Shown: positions 1-8,448, numbered from the stretch's first letter. The stretch: DNA of 15,258 nucleotides from Bacteroidales bacterium UBA1722 (GCA_002317435.1 DCIQ01000099.1:1-15258); one strand, 5' to 3'. Notes: generated from the letters alone by a model not told the origin. Numbers and translations are program-made.

Positions 1-1031
1 AGGAATGCATACGAAGAGCCTGTGACGCCCTCTGCACTCTTTTCGACCGCTATGGCGAGTTCGGTCAGATGGTCCACGCCTGCACGGGTGAAATTCACAC
101 TCCGAATTCCACGGCCGGTGCTATGGTTATGGGTGCCCTGGCATACGCTTCGAGGTATTTCGGAGATGCCGGATATCTGTCACTTGCTGAAAAGGCGGGA
201 GATCATTATTATGACCATTACCTTTCGAAAGGCTATTCCGGTGGCGGTCCGGTCGAGATACTTCAGGCCCCCGACAGCGAATCATCCGCCGAACTGGCTG
301 AATCATACACTGCACTCTATGAAATCACCCGGGACGTGAAATGGCTGGAGTATGCCTGCGATGCCGCGGCATTCTTCTCCACCTGGGTGGTGTCGTATGA
401 TTACCGTTTCCCCGAATCTTCGGTTTTCGGTCAGCACGATGTGAAATCCGCCGGTGCGGTATGGGCGAGTGTCCAGAACGAGCACGGTGCTCCGGGCATA
501 TATGTACTTTCGGGTGATTTCCTCCTGAAGTTATACCGCAGTACCGGGGACAGGAGATATCTCGAACTTGACAGAGATATGTCGCATAACATCGTCCAGT
601 ATGTGAATACTGAAAACAACCGTATCCAGAGCGAGGGTGGTTTCGGCTATGTTTCGGAAAGGGTCAACATCGGGGACTGGGAAGGGTTTGAAGATATCGG
701 CAAAATACCGCAGAATGATTCGAATATCGCCTGGGAGAACACGACATTGTTCCATACCACCCAGAACCCGGGCATCTATGTGACTCCGGATACCGGTGAA
801 CTGACACTCTTCGACCACGTGAATGCCGAAATAATCGGCAGTGACACCGATTCCGTGACTTTGAAGATTACCAACCCCACTTATCGGGATGGTGATATCT
901 CTGTTCTCGCGGAATCTTCCGCCTATGCCCGCGAAACTCCGCTCGGATGGAACGCCTGCCATTCCTGGCCTGTCGTGCACATCTCCTCAGGCGAAACCGT
1001 AACTGTCACCCTGCCGGTAAGGCACTTGTAA
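1..1031 (+). CDS. Secreted alpha-helical-barrel glycan-active protein, 5' truncated by window edge
   Basis: The frame is open from base 3 to the TAA at 1029-1031 with no start near the edge, so the true start lies outside the window; the internal Met at 69 is not a credible start because coding sequence clearly continues upstream of it. The visible ~343 residues have two parts. The first ~230 contain repeated helical pairs rich in aromatic residues (LAYASRYFGDAGYLSLAEKA, LYRSTGDRRYLEL), typical of (alpha/alpha)-toroid carbohydrate enzymes. A conserved-looking core GAVWASVQNEHGAPGI carries a candidate catalytic or binding Glu/His pair. The last ~90 residues (LTLFDHVNAEIIGSD... to TVTLPVRHL) look like a beta-sandwich cap, as in six-hairpin glycosidases and polysaccharide lyases. 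I cannot assign a GH or PL family. It is the first visible gene of the operon with DUF4838 and GH115, so a role on the same glycan is likely. Confidence 0.75.
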   Translation, partial: ECIRRACDALCTLFDRYGEFGQMVHACTGEIHTPNSTAGAMVMGALAYASRYFGDAGYLSLAEKAGDHYYDHYLSKGYSGGGPVEILQAPDSESSAELAESYTALYEITRDVKWLEYACDAAAFFSTWVVSYDYRFPESSVFGQHDVKSAGAVWASVQNEHGAPGIYVLSGDFLLKLYRSTGDRRYLELDRDMSHNIVQYVNTENNRIQSEGGFGYVSERVNIGDWEGFEDIGKIPQNDSNIAWENTTLFHTTQNPGIYVTPDTGELTLFDHVNAEIIGSDTDSVTLKITNPTYRDGDISVLAESSAYARETPLGWNACHSWPVVHISSGETVTVTLPVRHL

Positions 1032-1053
1032 AGAATAGAGTCAATAAACAACT

Positions 1054-2838
1054 ATGGATTCCAGTGATATGAGATATGTTTATATAATGATGTGTGCCGT
1101 CATCATGGCGGCATTCTGCACCGGGTGTTCTTCCGGTCATACCCTTTTTGAATCCGGGGAAAGTGATTATACCATCATCTTGGACCCCGAAGCCTCCGAA
1201 TGTGTGGGCTACGCTGCTCAGGAACTTCAGCACTGGCTTCATCAGATATCCGGTGCCACTGTTCCGATAGAAGAGAATCTTAGTGCCGGACGTTCCGGAA
1301 AGCGTCTTGTGATAGGCTACAATTCGTTGACCCGAGAGACACACAGGAATCTGCCGGCCCCGAACGGGACTGATGAATCTTTCTTCTATTTTTCAGAAGG
1401 TGGTGACGTCTATTTCTGGGGTGACACGGACAGGGGAACATTATATTCGGTTTATTCATTTCTGGAGAAGGAACTCGGATGCGGCTGGTATAACAGCCGG
1501 GTGTCGCACATCCCCGAGCGTGACGTCTGGTCTTTTGAAAAACTCTTCAATCATGAAGTTCCGGCCATCAGAATGAGGAATCTCTTTTATTATGACGTCA
1601 ACACACACCCCGAATTTGCCGTAAGGCTGAGGGACAACAGCACTCTTTCAACCGAACGGGAGGCCATCTACGGAGGTGCCCTGGCCTATTGGGGCTGCCA
1701 TACCCTTCCCGGTCTGGTCAGGGAGGATGAGTATTTCCGGAATCATCCCGAATATTTCGGATTGATCGACGGCAGGAGAGATCCGAAAGCCCAGAGGTGT
1801 CTTTCGAATCCCGACGTTCTGAAGATTACGGCCGACGGTGTGAGAAAAGTTATGCGGGAGTATCCGGACTATCTGATTTACAGCGTGTCACAGGATGATG
1901 GCAGACCATCCTGCCAATGTGATGAATGCCGTGCCGTCAAGGCTCGATATGGAGATGAGGAATCGGGCATCCTTATATGGTTTGTCAATCAGGTGGCGGA
2001 TGCCGTGGCAGACGAGTTCCCCGATAAATTTATCGGAACTTTCGCTTACCAGCAGACCCGTCACTGTCCTGAGAATATCAAGCCTCGTGAAAATGTCGTC
2101 ATACGCCTCTGCTCGATCGAGGAGTGTCAGATTCATCCTTATGACGGATGCGAACGGAATATGGCATTTCTCAGGGACCTTGAAGAATGGCCCTCCATAG
2201 CTTCTCTTCTGTATATATGGGACTATGTCACCACCTTCTCGAATTATATGCTTCCCAGTCCCAATATCTGGACGTTCCAGGACCGGGTAAGACGTTTCCG
2301 TGATGCCGGGGCCATCGGTGTTATGCCTCAGGGCAGTTACCAGAGCGTGAACAGCGCTTTCGAGGACATGAAGGCTTATGTGCTCTCAAAACTTCTCTGG
2401 AATCCTGACTGCGACGTGGATGAAGTTATCAAGAATTTTACAGACGGCTTTTTCGGTCCCGATGCCGGTCCGATCATTCGGGATTATCTGGCATTCGAGC
2501 GGACACTTGTCACTGAAGACAATCACGAGGACCTCTATTTGTCAGAGAGTGCGGATATGTACAATGATGAGTTCATAGCCCCTGCCAGGGAGTATTTCAG
2601 AAAAGCCAAGGATGCCATCCGTGCGGCGGGAGGTGGGCAGGTGGAGGAACTGATAGCCCGTGTGGAATATGCCGAGGTGACGGTATGCGTTCTCGAATTG
2701 CTGCGTATGCCCGGACAGGGCAGGGCGGACGGCTCCCTCGACCTTCTCAAGAGAGTCATCGAAAGGGAAGGCATCACCACGTACTGCGAATTCGGCGACA
2801 CGACGAAAGTACAGAATCTGATCGAAAGATGTCAGTAA
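1054..2838 (+). CDS. DUF4838 domain lipoprotein (alpha-glucuronidase-like N-terminal domain)
   Basis: 594 residues. The N-terminus has a hydrophobic stretch ending in a lipobox-like FCTGC, with the acylated Cys at residue 25, so it is probably a periplasmic or surface lipoprotein. Two starts are possible. ATG 1054 has an A-rich upstream stretch typical of Bacteroidota starts; ATG 1069 gives a cleaner signal peptide (MRYVYIMMCAVIM). Residues ~38-170 resemble the alpha/beta N-domain found before GH67/GH115/GH20 catalytic domains (YAAQELQHWLHQISG, then YFWGDTDRGTLYSVYSFLEK, GCGWY). Residues ~205-470 match the DUF4838 pattern, including WGCHTLP, HPEYFGLIDGRR, the Cys cluster CQCDEC near residue 290, and LLYIWDYVTTFSNYMLPSPN. 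The domain's reaction is, as far as I know, uncharacterised. The gene sits 22 nt after the preceding gene and 14 nt before the GH115 start, so it is probably cotranscribed and acts on the same uronic-acid-bearing glycan. Confidence 0.85.
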   Translation: MDSSDMRYVYIMMCAVIMAAFCTGCSSGHTLFESGESDYTIILDPEASECVGYAAQELQHWLHQISGATVPIEENLSAGRSGKRLVIGYNSLTRETHRNLPAPNGTDESFFYFSEGGDVYFWGDTDRGTLYSVYSFLEKELGCGWYNSRVSHIPERDVWSFEKLFNHEVPAIRMRNLFYYDVNTHPEFAVRLRDNSTLSTEREAIYGGALAYWGCHTLPGLVREDEYFRNHPEYFGLIDGRRDPKAQRCLSNPDVLKITADGVRKVMREYPDYLIYSVSQDDGRPSCQCDECRAVKARYGDEESGILIWFVNQVADAVADEFPDKFIGTFAYQQTRHCPENIKPRENVVIRLCSIEECQIHPYDGCERNMAFLRDLEEWPSIASLLYIWDYVTTFSNYMLPSPNIWTFQDRVRRFRDAGAIGVMPQGSYQSVNSAFEDMKAYVLSKLLWNPDCDVDEVIKNFTDGFFGPDAGPIIRDYLAFERTLVTEDNHEDLYLSESADMYNDEFIAPAREYFRKAKDAIRAAGGGQVEELIARVEYAEVTVCVLELLRMPGQGRADGSLDLLKRVIEREGITTYCEFGDTTKVQNLIERCQ

Positions 2839-2852
2839 TAAAACCACCATCT

Positions 2853-5342
2853 ATGAAACACATAAATATCTTTATCATCTGCCTCGTTTCCGTCACCGCC
2901 GTCTCACTGCAGGAGGCAGGCGCCGTCGAGTTCCGGAAGGGCGCACCGGTCACCATTCATATCGATTCTTCCGAATGGGAGGGAGTGGCCATGGCTGCAG
3001 AAAATCTGGCCTGTGACTTCGAAAGAGTTACCGGAGTGAAGGCCGTTTTCGGGGATGATGCCGTCATCACTGCGGGTACCCTGGGGCACAGTGATATCGC
3101 CTCATTCCTGACTCAAGACGAAAAGGCACAGCTGGAAGGCCGTCGTGAAATGTATCTGATGAAGGTTGATGACGATAGTATTATCATCGCCGGAAGCGAT
3201 ATGAGAGGCACCATCTATGGGATATATTCTCTTTCCGAAAAAATCGGCGTATCCCCCTGGTATTGGTGGGCCGATGTTCCCGTCAGACAATATGATCATA
3301 TAAAAATTGAGAACGGCACCTTCACCGACGGTGAGCCTGCCGTCCAATACCGCGGAATATTCCTCAATGATGAAGCCCCCTGTCTGACCGGCTGGGTGAA
3401 GAACACGTTCGGGACCGACTATGGCGGACATGAATTCTATGCCAAGGTATTCGAACTCCTCCTCCGTCTGAAGGCCAATTTCATGTGGCCCGCGATGTGG
3501 GGATGGTCCTTCTATGCAGATGATCCCGAAAACAGCCGTCTGGCCGCCACCATGGGCATCATTATGGGCACCTCCCATCACGAACCCATGGCGCGCAACC
3601 ATCAGGAATGGGTGCGCCGTCGAGATGAATACGGTATCTGGGACTATCGTACGAACCGGCAGGTCATAGACCGTTTCTTCACTAAAGGTATGGAACGTGC
3701 CAGGGATAATGAAGACCTCATAACTATCGGCATGCGCGGGGACGGCGATACGGCTATGGGTGGCAGGGAAGGCCACGATGACGAGTATGTACCCAACGAT
3801 CGGGACAATATGAAATTGTTGGAGAACATCATCTCCAACCAGCGGAAAATCATCAGGAAAGTCACGGGCAAGCCGGCGGATCAGCGTCCTCAGGTGTGGG
3901 CTCTGTATAAAGAGGTTCAGAGATTCTACGAATTGGGGCTCAAGGTTCCCGATGATGTGACCATTCTGCTGAGTGATGACAACTGGGGGGATGTCCGGAA
4001 ACTTCCGGATGAAAGGGAACGTCAGCGCAAGGGAGGCTGGGGGATGTATTACCACGTAGATTATGTGGGTGCACCACGCAACTCCAAATGGTTGAATGTC
4101 ACTCCCATTCAGAATCTCTGGGAGCAGATGCAGCTGACATATGCCTATGGAGTGGATAAATTGTGGGTTCTCAATGTAGGCGATCTCAAGCCTATGGAGT
4201 ATCCCATCTCCCTTTTCCTCGACATGGCCTGGAATCCGTCCTCCTTCGACGCCTCCAATCTTCTCGACCACACACGCGGATGGTGTGCCGTGCAGTTCGG
4301 AGAAGAGCAGGCTGACGAAGCCGCCCGGATTCTGAATCTATACAGCAAGTACAGCGGCCGCACCACCGCCGAGATGATGGACTGCAGGACATTCGATCTG
4401 GCGTCCGGTGAGTTCAGCTCCGTATGTGACGAATGGTTGAAACTCGAGACCGAAGCGCTGAGGCAGTTTCTCTCTCTGGAGCCGCAGCAGCGTGATGCCT
4501 ACCGGCAATTGATACTCTTTCCTGTCCAGGCCCTGTCCAATCTCTATGAGATGTATTATTCACAGGCGATGAATCTCGACCTGGCTGCACGTGGTGACGA
4601 TGCCGCGAATTACTGGGCGGACAATGTCGAGCGGTGTTTCGCTCGTGACGCGGAGCTCATGCGTCAATATAACAAGGAGATGTCAGCCGGTAAATGGGAT
4701 GGGATGATGACACAGAAGCACATCGGTTATTTCAGCTGGAACGACAACTTCCCTGCGGACAGGCTGCCACGGACCGAGCGTGTGGAAAGTTTTGAAGGCG
4801 GATGCAGCTTTCCTGCCGACAGCAGGGGATTCACCGCCATCGAAGCGGAACACTATTTCTCTGCCGGCGCGTCGGAACACACCCGATGGACGGTAATACC
4901 GTATATGGGACGCACTTTGAGTGCAGTAGCCCTCATGCCCTATACCGAATCCACGGATGGAGCGGCTCTGAGGTACAGGTTCGAACTTCCTGAAGGCACC
5001 GGTTCCGTCAAGGTTCACGTCATAGTCAAGTCGACGCTCGCTTTCAACGGCAGCGGTCATCATTATAAGGTCAGCCTGGGCGATGCGTCACAAACCGTAT
5101 GCTTCAATGAACGCCTCAATGAAAATCCCGAGAACATATATTCCGTATATTACCCCACGGTCGCACGCAGGGTGGTGGAAAGCATCGTGGAACTCCCTGC
5201 GAGAGGAGGCTGGAACGAGATAGTCATTTCACCCGAAGATCCCGGGATAGTTTTCGAGAAGATCGTCATAGACTATGGCGGATACAGGGACTCATTCCTG
5301 TTCGGAGACGAGTCCTTACTTACAAAAGCACCTCAACATTAA
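2853..5342 (+). CDS. GH115 alpha-glucuronidase, secreted
   Basis: 829 residues. GH115 enzymes release (4-O-methyl-)glucuronic acid from internal or terminal xylose of glucuronoxylan; some act on other glucuronylated glycans such as arabinogalactan. ATG 2853 was chosen because it gives a signal peptide (MKHINIFIICLVSVTAVS, likely type I cleavage after AGA, residue 24) and starts 14 nt after the preceding stop. ATG 2829 is possible; the open frame back to 2685 is overlap with the upstream gene. Order: an alpha-glucuronidase-type N-domain (~25-160, with DMRGTIYGIYSLSEKIG and PWYWWADVPV), a TIM barrel (~165-480), helical segments, and a C-terminal beta-sandwich (~650-820) fitting the GH115 C-terminal domain. 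Family motifs are FLNDEAPCLTGW, LKANFMWPAMW, GTSHHEPMARNHQEW, GMRGDGD, ALYKEVQ (E354) and LLSDDNWGDVRKLP (N377). Length and motifs look intact. It is the last gene of the operon and converges on the minus-strand oxidoreductase. Confidence 0.93.
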   Translation: MKHINIFIICLVSVTAVSLQEAGAVEFRKGAPVTIHIDSSEWEGVAMAAENLACDFERVTGVKAVFGDDAVITAGTLGHSDIASFLTQDEKAQLEGRREMYLMKVDDDSIIIAGSDMRGTIYGIYSLSEKIGVSPWYWWADVPVRQYDHIKIENGTFTDGEPAVQYRGIFLNDEAPCLTGWVKNTFGTDYGGHEFYAKVFELLLRLKANFMWPAMWGWSFYADDPENSRLAATMGIIMGTSHHEPMARNHQEWVRRRDEYGIWDYRTNRQVIDRFFTKGMERARDNEDLITIGMRGDGDTAMGGREGHDDEYVPNDRDNMKLLENIISNQRKIIRKVTGKPADQRPQVWALYKEVQRFYELGLKVPDDVTILLSDDNWGDVRKLPDERERQRKGGWGMYYHVDYVGAPRNSKWLNVTPIQNLWEQMQLTYAYGVDKLWVLNVGDLKPMEYPISLFLDMAWNPSSFDASNLLDHTRGWCAVQFGEEQADEAARILNLYSKYSGRTTAEMMDCRTFDLASGEFSSVCDEWLKLETEALRQFLSLEPQQRDAYRQLILFPVQALSNLYEMYYSQAMNLDLAARGDDAANYWADNVERCFARDAELMRQYNKEMSAGKWDGMMTQKHIGYFSWNDNFPADRLPRTERVESFEGGCSFPADSRGFTAIEAEHYFSAGASEHTRWTVIPYMGRTLSAVALMPYTESTDGAALRYRFELPEGTGSVKVHVIVKSTLAFNGSGHHYKVSLGDASQTVCFNERLNENPENIYSVYYPTVARRVVESIVELPARGGWNEIVISPEDPGIVFEKIVIDYGGYRDSFLFGDESLLTKAPQH

Positions 5343-5359
5343 CCTGCATTATTCATACG

Positions 5360-6676
5360 TCAGAGGATTTCAGGGAAAGTCCACGGTTTCCGGTAAACAG
5401 GTTTTATGAGACGGTCGGCCTCCGGATTACCGAAGGTGTGGCGGATGTCATCGTAGACCAGAGCGGAGCGGGTGCGGGCCGCTATATTGCCCAAATGGGC
5501 AATTTTGGCGCAGAAGCTGCCGTTCTGCACGGTGCAGGCGGTGTTCATCGTCCGGGTTTTGATGCATTCCAGGAAATTGCCTACGTGGTTTGTACGGTCC
5601 AGGTCATCCGGCCGGAATGATGCCGGTTCCAGACCGCTGCCGGGCTTGGGTATTACGACCCAGCTTTCGCGGTTGGCGACGAGAGTCCCCTCGGTGCCGA
5701 TGAATTCGAGTCCGTATGCTCTGTCGTACGGGCCGAGTTCCGTGGCGGCTACATTGTTCCACTGGATGGTGAAGCCGTCATATTCCCACAGCACCGAGAG
5801 GGTGTCGAATGTTTCGGCATAGTTGGTGGGATATGCGAAGTTTCCGCCGGAAGCCAGAATGCGGCGGGGCATGGTGGTGGCGTTCATGCCCCACAGGGCC
5901 ATGTCCAGAAGGTGCACGCCCCAGTCTGTCACCAGACCTCCTCCATAGTCCCAGAACATCCTCCACAAGCCGTGAAAACGGTTTGTGTTGAAACTTCTCG
6001 CGGGTGCCGGTCCGAGCCAGAAATCGAAGTCCACACCCTCTGGAGGATTGGAGTCGGGAACAGGGCGGAGTATCGAGGCGTATGAAAAATTGGCCCATAC
6101 GTTCACCTTGGCGATTCTGCCCAGTTTACCGGAATCTATATATTTTTTCATCTCATGCCAGATGAGTCCGCTTCTCTGCTGCTGGCCCACCTGGACCACG
6201 CGGCCGTAATGTGTGGCGAAGGAGACCATCGCGTCACATTCGGCGATGGAGTTGGCCAGAGGCTTCTCCACATATACGTCTTTTCCTGCGGCGCAGGCAT
6301 CGCAGGTCATCAGGCAGTGCCAGTGGTCCGGAGTGCCGATGAAAACAGCATCGATATCCTTGTCTTCCAGCATTTTCCTGTAATCGGAGAAAACCTTCGG
6401 TTTCTTCCCGGTGAGCTTTTCGAGTTCCGCCGCCCTGTCGCTGAGCACTTTACTGTCGATATCGCAGAGGGCGACACATTCGGCCTGGGGAAAGTGAAAA
6501 AGTTCTATATAGTCTCCCCATCCCATACTGCGGCATCCGATGAGTCCGACCCGTATTTTTTCATTGGCCCCGGTCTTCTTGGATGCCGACGGCCTTCCCA
6601 TCAGCAGTTCCGGCATTATGATACCTGCGGCTGCGGCAGCCGATGAACGAAGGATGAATTCTCTGCGTGTAGTCAT
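5360..6676 (-). CDS. Tat-exported Gfo/Idh/MocA family oxidoreductase
   Basis: 438 residues from ATG 6676. The N-terminus MTTRREFILRSSAAAAAGI is a twin-arginine signal, so the folded, cofactor-loaded protein is probably exported. An upstream ATG at 6700 would add eight residues (MQNQKTHD), but that ATG overlaps a TAnnTTT-type -7 box (6700-6707), so 6676 fits better. Rossmann domain: VGLIGCRSMG (residues 43-52) replaces the middle Gly of GxGxxG with Arg; I recall similar Cys-Lys/Arg variants in this Bacteroidota subgroup. VYVEKPL carries the family Lys (K138). The C-terminal substrate domain has DYGGGLVTDWGVHLLDM (D251, H255, D258), the usual substrate-side motif. It is expected to oxidise or reduce a sugar or glycoside hydroxyl with NAD(P); the substrate is unknown. 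It converges with GH115, with only 17 nt between stops. GH109-type NAD-dependent glycosidase chemistry is an alternative, but I saw no motif specific for that family. Confidence 0.9.
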   Translation of the reverse strand: MTTRREFILRSSAAAAAGIIMPELLMGRPSASKKTGANEKIRVGLIGCRSMGWGDYIELFHFPQAECVALCDIDSKVLSDRAAELEKLTGKKPKVFSDYRKMLEDKDIDAVFIGTPDHWHCLMTCDACAAGKDVYVEKPLANSIAECDAMVSFATHYGRVVQVGQQQRSGLIWHEMKKYIDSGKLGRIAKVNVWANFSYASILRPVPDSNPPEGVDFDFWLGPAPARSFNTNRFHGLWRMFWDYGGGLVTDWGVHLLDMALWGMNATTMPRRILASGGNFAYPTNYAETFDTLSVLWEYDGFTIQWNNVAATELGPYDRAYGLEFIGTEGTLVANRESWVVIPKPGSGLEPASFRPDDLDRTNHVGNFLECIKTRTMNTACTVQNGSFCAKIAHLGNIAARTRSALVYDDIRHTFGNPEADRLIKPVYRKPWTFPEIL

Positions 6677-6699
6677 ATCGTGTGTTTTTTGATTCTGCA

Positions 6700-6707
6700 T
6701 AAAGGTA
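6700..6707 (-). promoter_or_regulatory. Candidate -7 box for the minus-strand oxidoreductase
   Basis: On the minus strand the bases read TACCTTTA, one mismatch from the Bacteroidota TAnnTTTG box. It lies 24 nt upstream of ATG 6676, leaving a leader of about 18 nt, and supports that start. No TTTG/TTG -33 element was found at the expected 19-21 nt distance, so this is tentative. Confidence 0.35.
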
Positions 6708-6852
6708 GGATTTTTTTTCCATTTGACTTTTGTTGACGGGATAAGTTGATGAGAAGGTTCGCTTGATGTTTGATGACTGCTGCTTGGTATGGACGGATTA
6801 GATTTGCTCCACGTACGTCAGGATGTTTTTGGTTAGGTTTGGAAAACTATAT

Positions 6853-6870
6853 GTCAAATTGAAATTACAT
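6853..6870 (+). repeat. Left copy of an exact 18-bp direct repeat (GH31 end)
   Basis: The 18-mer gtcaaattgaaattacat occurs here and again at 10674-10691 in the same orientation; identity stops exactly at 18 nt on both sides. This copy covers the last Met codon and TAA stop of the GH31 gene (minus strand). The two copies bracket a ~3.8-kb divergent gene pair. Confidence 0.85.
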
Positions 6871-8424
6871 TTTGGTGAAGTAAGGAATTCTATCGAGAGG
6901 AACTTTGATGGTGACGGTCTTTCCGCCTTTGTAAACTGTGCCGTCATCAGCTATCCAACGACCCTTGGGAAGAGTAACGGTCCTCTCTGTTCCCGGATAT
7001 ACCATCGGCGCGACTATGATATCCGTGCCGAGAGCGAACTGGTCTGTCAGGCCTTCCAAGCCCTCGTCAGGGAAAGCGTATTCCATAGGGGTGACAACCG
7101 GCTCGCCTGTCTTGGCCGCCTGGTGGACAAGGTCAACGATGATAGAGAGCATCTGCTCACGGATGGCCACTGCACCAAGAACAGCATCATAATGTTCCTT
7201 GTCAAGAATTCTCCATGGTGCGACGGAGAACTGCATCATCGGCATCAGCGCGTGAGTCTGGGTTGAGCGGACAATGAGGTCTTGGTCGATAGGGCAGCCG
7301 GGCAGGAATGACGCGAAACTTCCACCGCCAATCAAATCAGCGCAACAGTACCAGTAGCCCATCAGACCACATGCTGTCATCTCGGGGATGAGGGCCTGCA
7401 GGGATTCCCAATCATGGCGCTTGTCATGCAGGCGCTGGACAAGAGGCTTGCCTCCCATCTTCCAGCATGCTCTGAATTCGTTGTATGGGTATTTTATGCC
7501 GAAGCCTGCATAGTTCTTGCAAAGTTCATAATAACGTTCGCCTCGGCTGTTTATGCTGTTATTTGGAAAGTGGTCGAAGTCGCCGCCGTCAAACTTGAAG
7601 CCGTCAATACCATATTCTTTCATGAGCCTTTGGAGCTTGCTGTCAAACCATATGCATGCTCCTTGGTTGGAGAGATCGAGCTCTCCTGAATAGCCGTTCC
7701 ACCATCTGACAGGGTAAGTGTCCCCTTCATTTGTCTTGAGAAATCCATCGACCTTTTCAATCGCCTGGCAGATTTGGTATTGGTCCAGGCTGACAAGAGG
7801 TACAACCCACAGCATGATTTTAAAACCATTTGCGTGCAGTTCGTCACACATCGCTTTAGGGTCAGGGAAGCGTCCGGGATGGAATTCCCATTTGCCGTAG
7901 TCCTCCATCCAGGTATCATCGATCATGATGATTCCCGGCGGCAGACCGTGGTCAATTATATCGTGCGCGTATTTCAGGACATCTGCTTGGTTTTGATTAT
8001 ACTGAAGCTCGATCCATGTATTATATTGAGGCTTTTCGTAGAATTCGTCAGGAGGCGGAGTGCCTTCAGGGGCAAAATATCTGTCCATGGCATATCTGTA
8101 TGCGTCAGCAAGTGTGCTTCCTGCGATTCCGGTCTCGATATCTGCCGTAATGTTGGTGAGCACTATCTTACCGTTTTCAATCTTGAAGTCAAATGGCTCA
8201 TCGCACCAGACGTACCGGCCTGCATTGGAAAGAAGTAGCGGTTGTACTTGATTTCCTGTGTTTTCGCTCATTGTGGCAGAGAATCCATCTGCAAAAGGCA
8301 TTGCCTTGCCGTCGGCTATGCGGCCACCCCAGACTTTTTCACCTTCAAGAAGTTGGATTATGTAAGACTCGTTTACCTGTCCCGCACTTAATACTGCGGC
8401 CATGAATAGCATAATCAGTTTCAT
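6865..8424 (-). CDS. GH31 family glycoside hydrolase, compact, secreted
   Basis: 519 residues from ATG 8424. The upstream ATG 8472 would add 16 residues but lies upstream of the -7 box at 8446-8453, and ATG 8424 directly begins a signal peptide (MKLIMLFMAAVLSAG). GH31 is a retaining family acting mainly on alpha-glucosides, alpha-xylosides, alpha-galactosides and sulfoquinovosides. Seen here: a short N-terminal beta domain (~20-130), then a TIM barrel from YNTWIEL (135-140) through PPGIIMIDDTW. The nucleophile motif is YGIDGFKFDGGDF with D279; the acid/base motif is CCADLIGGG with D363. A small C-terminal beta domain follows (TLPKGRWIADDGTVYKGG). The N-domain is much shorter than in typical ~700-800-residue GH31 enzymes. 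The NTWIEL/MIDDTW style reminds me of the MYORG-like branch, where alpha-galactosidase activity is known, but specificity cannot be fixed by eye. It is divergent from the 701-residue gene, with 153 nt between them. Confidence 0.9.
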   Translation of the reverse strand: MKLIMLFMAAVLSAGQVNESYIIQLLEGEKVWGGRIADGKAMPFADGFSATMSENTGNQVQPLLLSNAGRYVWCDEPFDFKIENGKIVLTNITADIETGIAGSTLADAYRYAMDRYFAPEGTPPPDEFYEKPQYNTWIELQYNQNQADVLKYAHDIIDHGLPPGIIMIDDTWMEDYGKWEFHPGRFPDPKAMCDELHANGFKIMLWVVPLVSLDQYQICQAIEKVDGFLKTNEGDTYPVRWWNGYSGELDLSNQGACIWFDSKLQRLMKEYGIDGFKFDGGDFDHFPNNSINSRGERYYELCKNYAGFGIKYPYNEFRACWKMGGKPLVQRLHDKRHDWESLQALIPEMTACGLMGYWYCCADLIGGGSFASFLPGCPIDQDLIVRSTQTHALMPMMQFSVAPWRILDKEHYDAVLGAVAIREQMLSIIVDLVHQAAKTGEPVVTPMEYAFPDEGLEGLTDQFALGTDIIVAPMVYPGTERTVTLPKGRWIADDGTVYKGGKTVTIKVPLDRIPYFTKM

Positions 8425-8426
8425 CG

Positions 8427-8448
8427 TTGCATGATTTGTATGATGCAA
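8427..8448. promoter_or_regulatory. Imperfect palindrome near the GH31 start site (possible operator)
   Basis: Arms ttgcat (8427-8432) and atgcaa (8443-8448) flank a 10-nt centre. The element spans the predicted GH31 transcription start and leader and touches its -7 box, so it could be an operator or a short leader hairpin. The arms are only 6 bp, so chance is possible. Confidence 0.25.

Noticed and set aside
2685..2852. N-terminal extension of the GH115 frame back to 2685
   Set aside because: It overlaps 154 nt of the DUF4838 gene in another frame and would place a charged, Arg/His-rich tail before a good signal peptide; ATG 2853 explains the sequence better.
3102..4271. 389-residue open frame on the minus strand inside GH115
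   Set aside because: It lies fully antisense to a well-supported catalytic domain and has no recognisable motif or signal; it is a codon-bias shadow.
6155..6646. 163-residue plus-strand frame inside the minus-strand oxidoreductase
   Set aside because: It overlaps the NAD-binding domain of a well-supported gene; no start context or motif.
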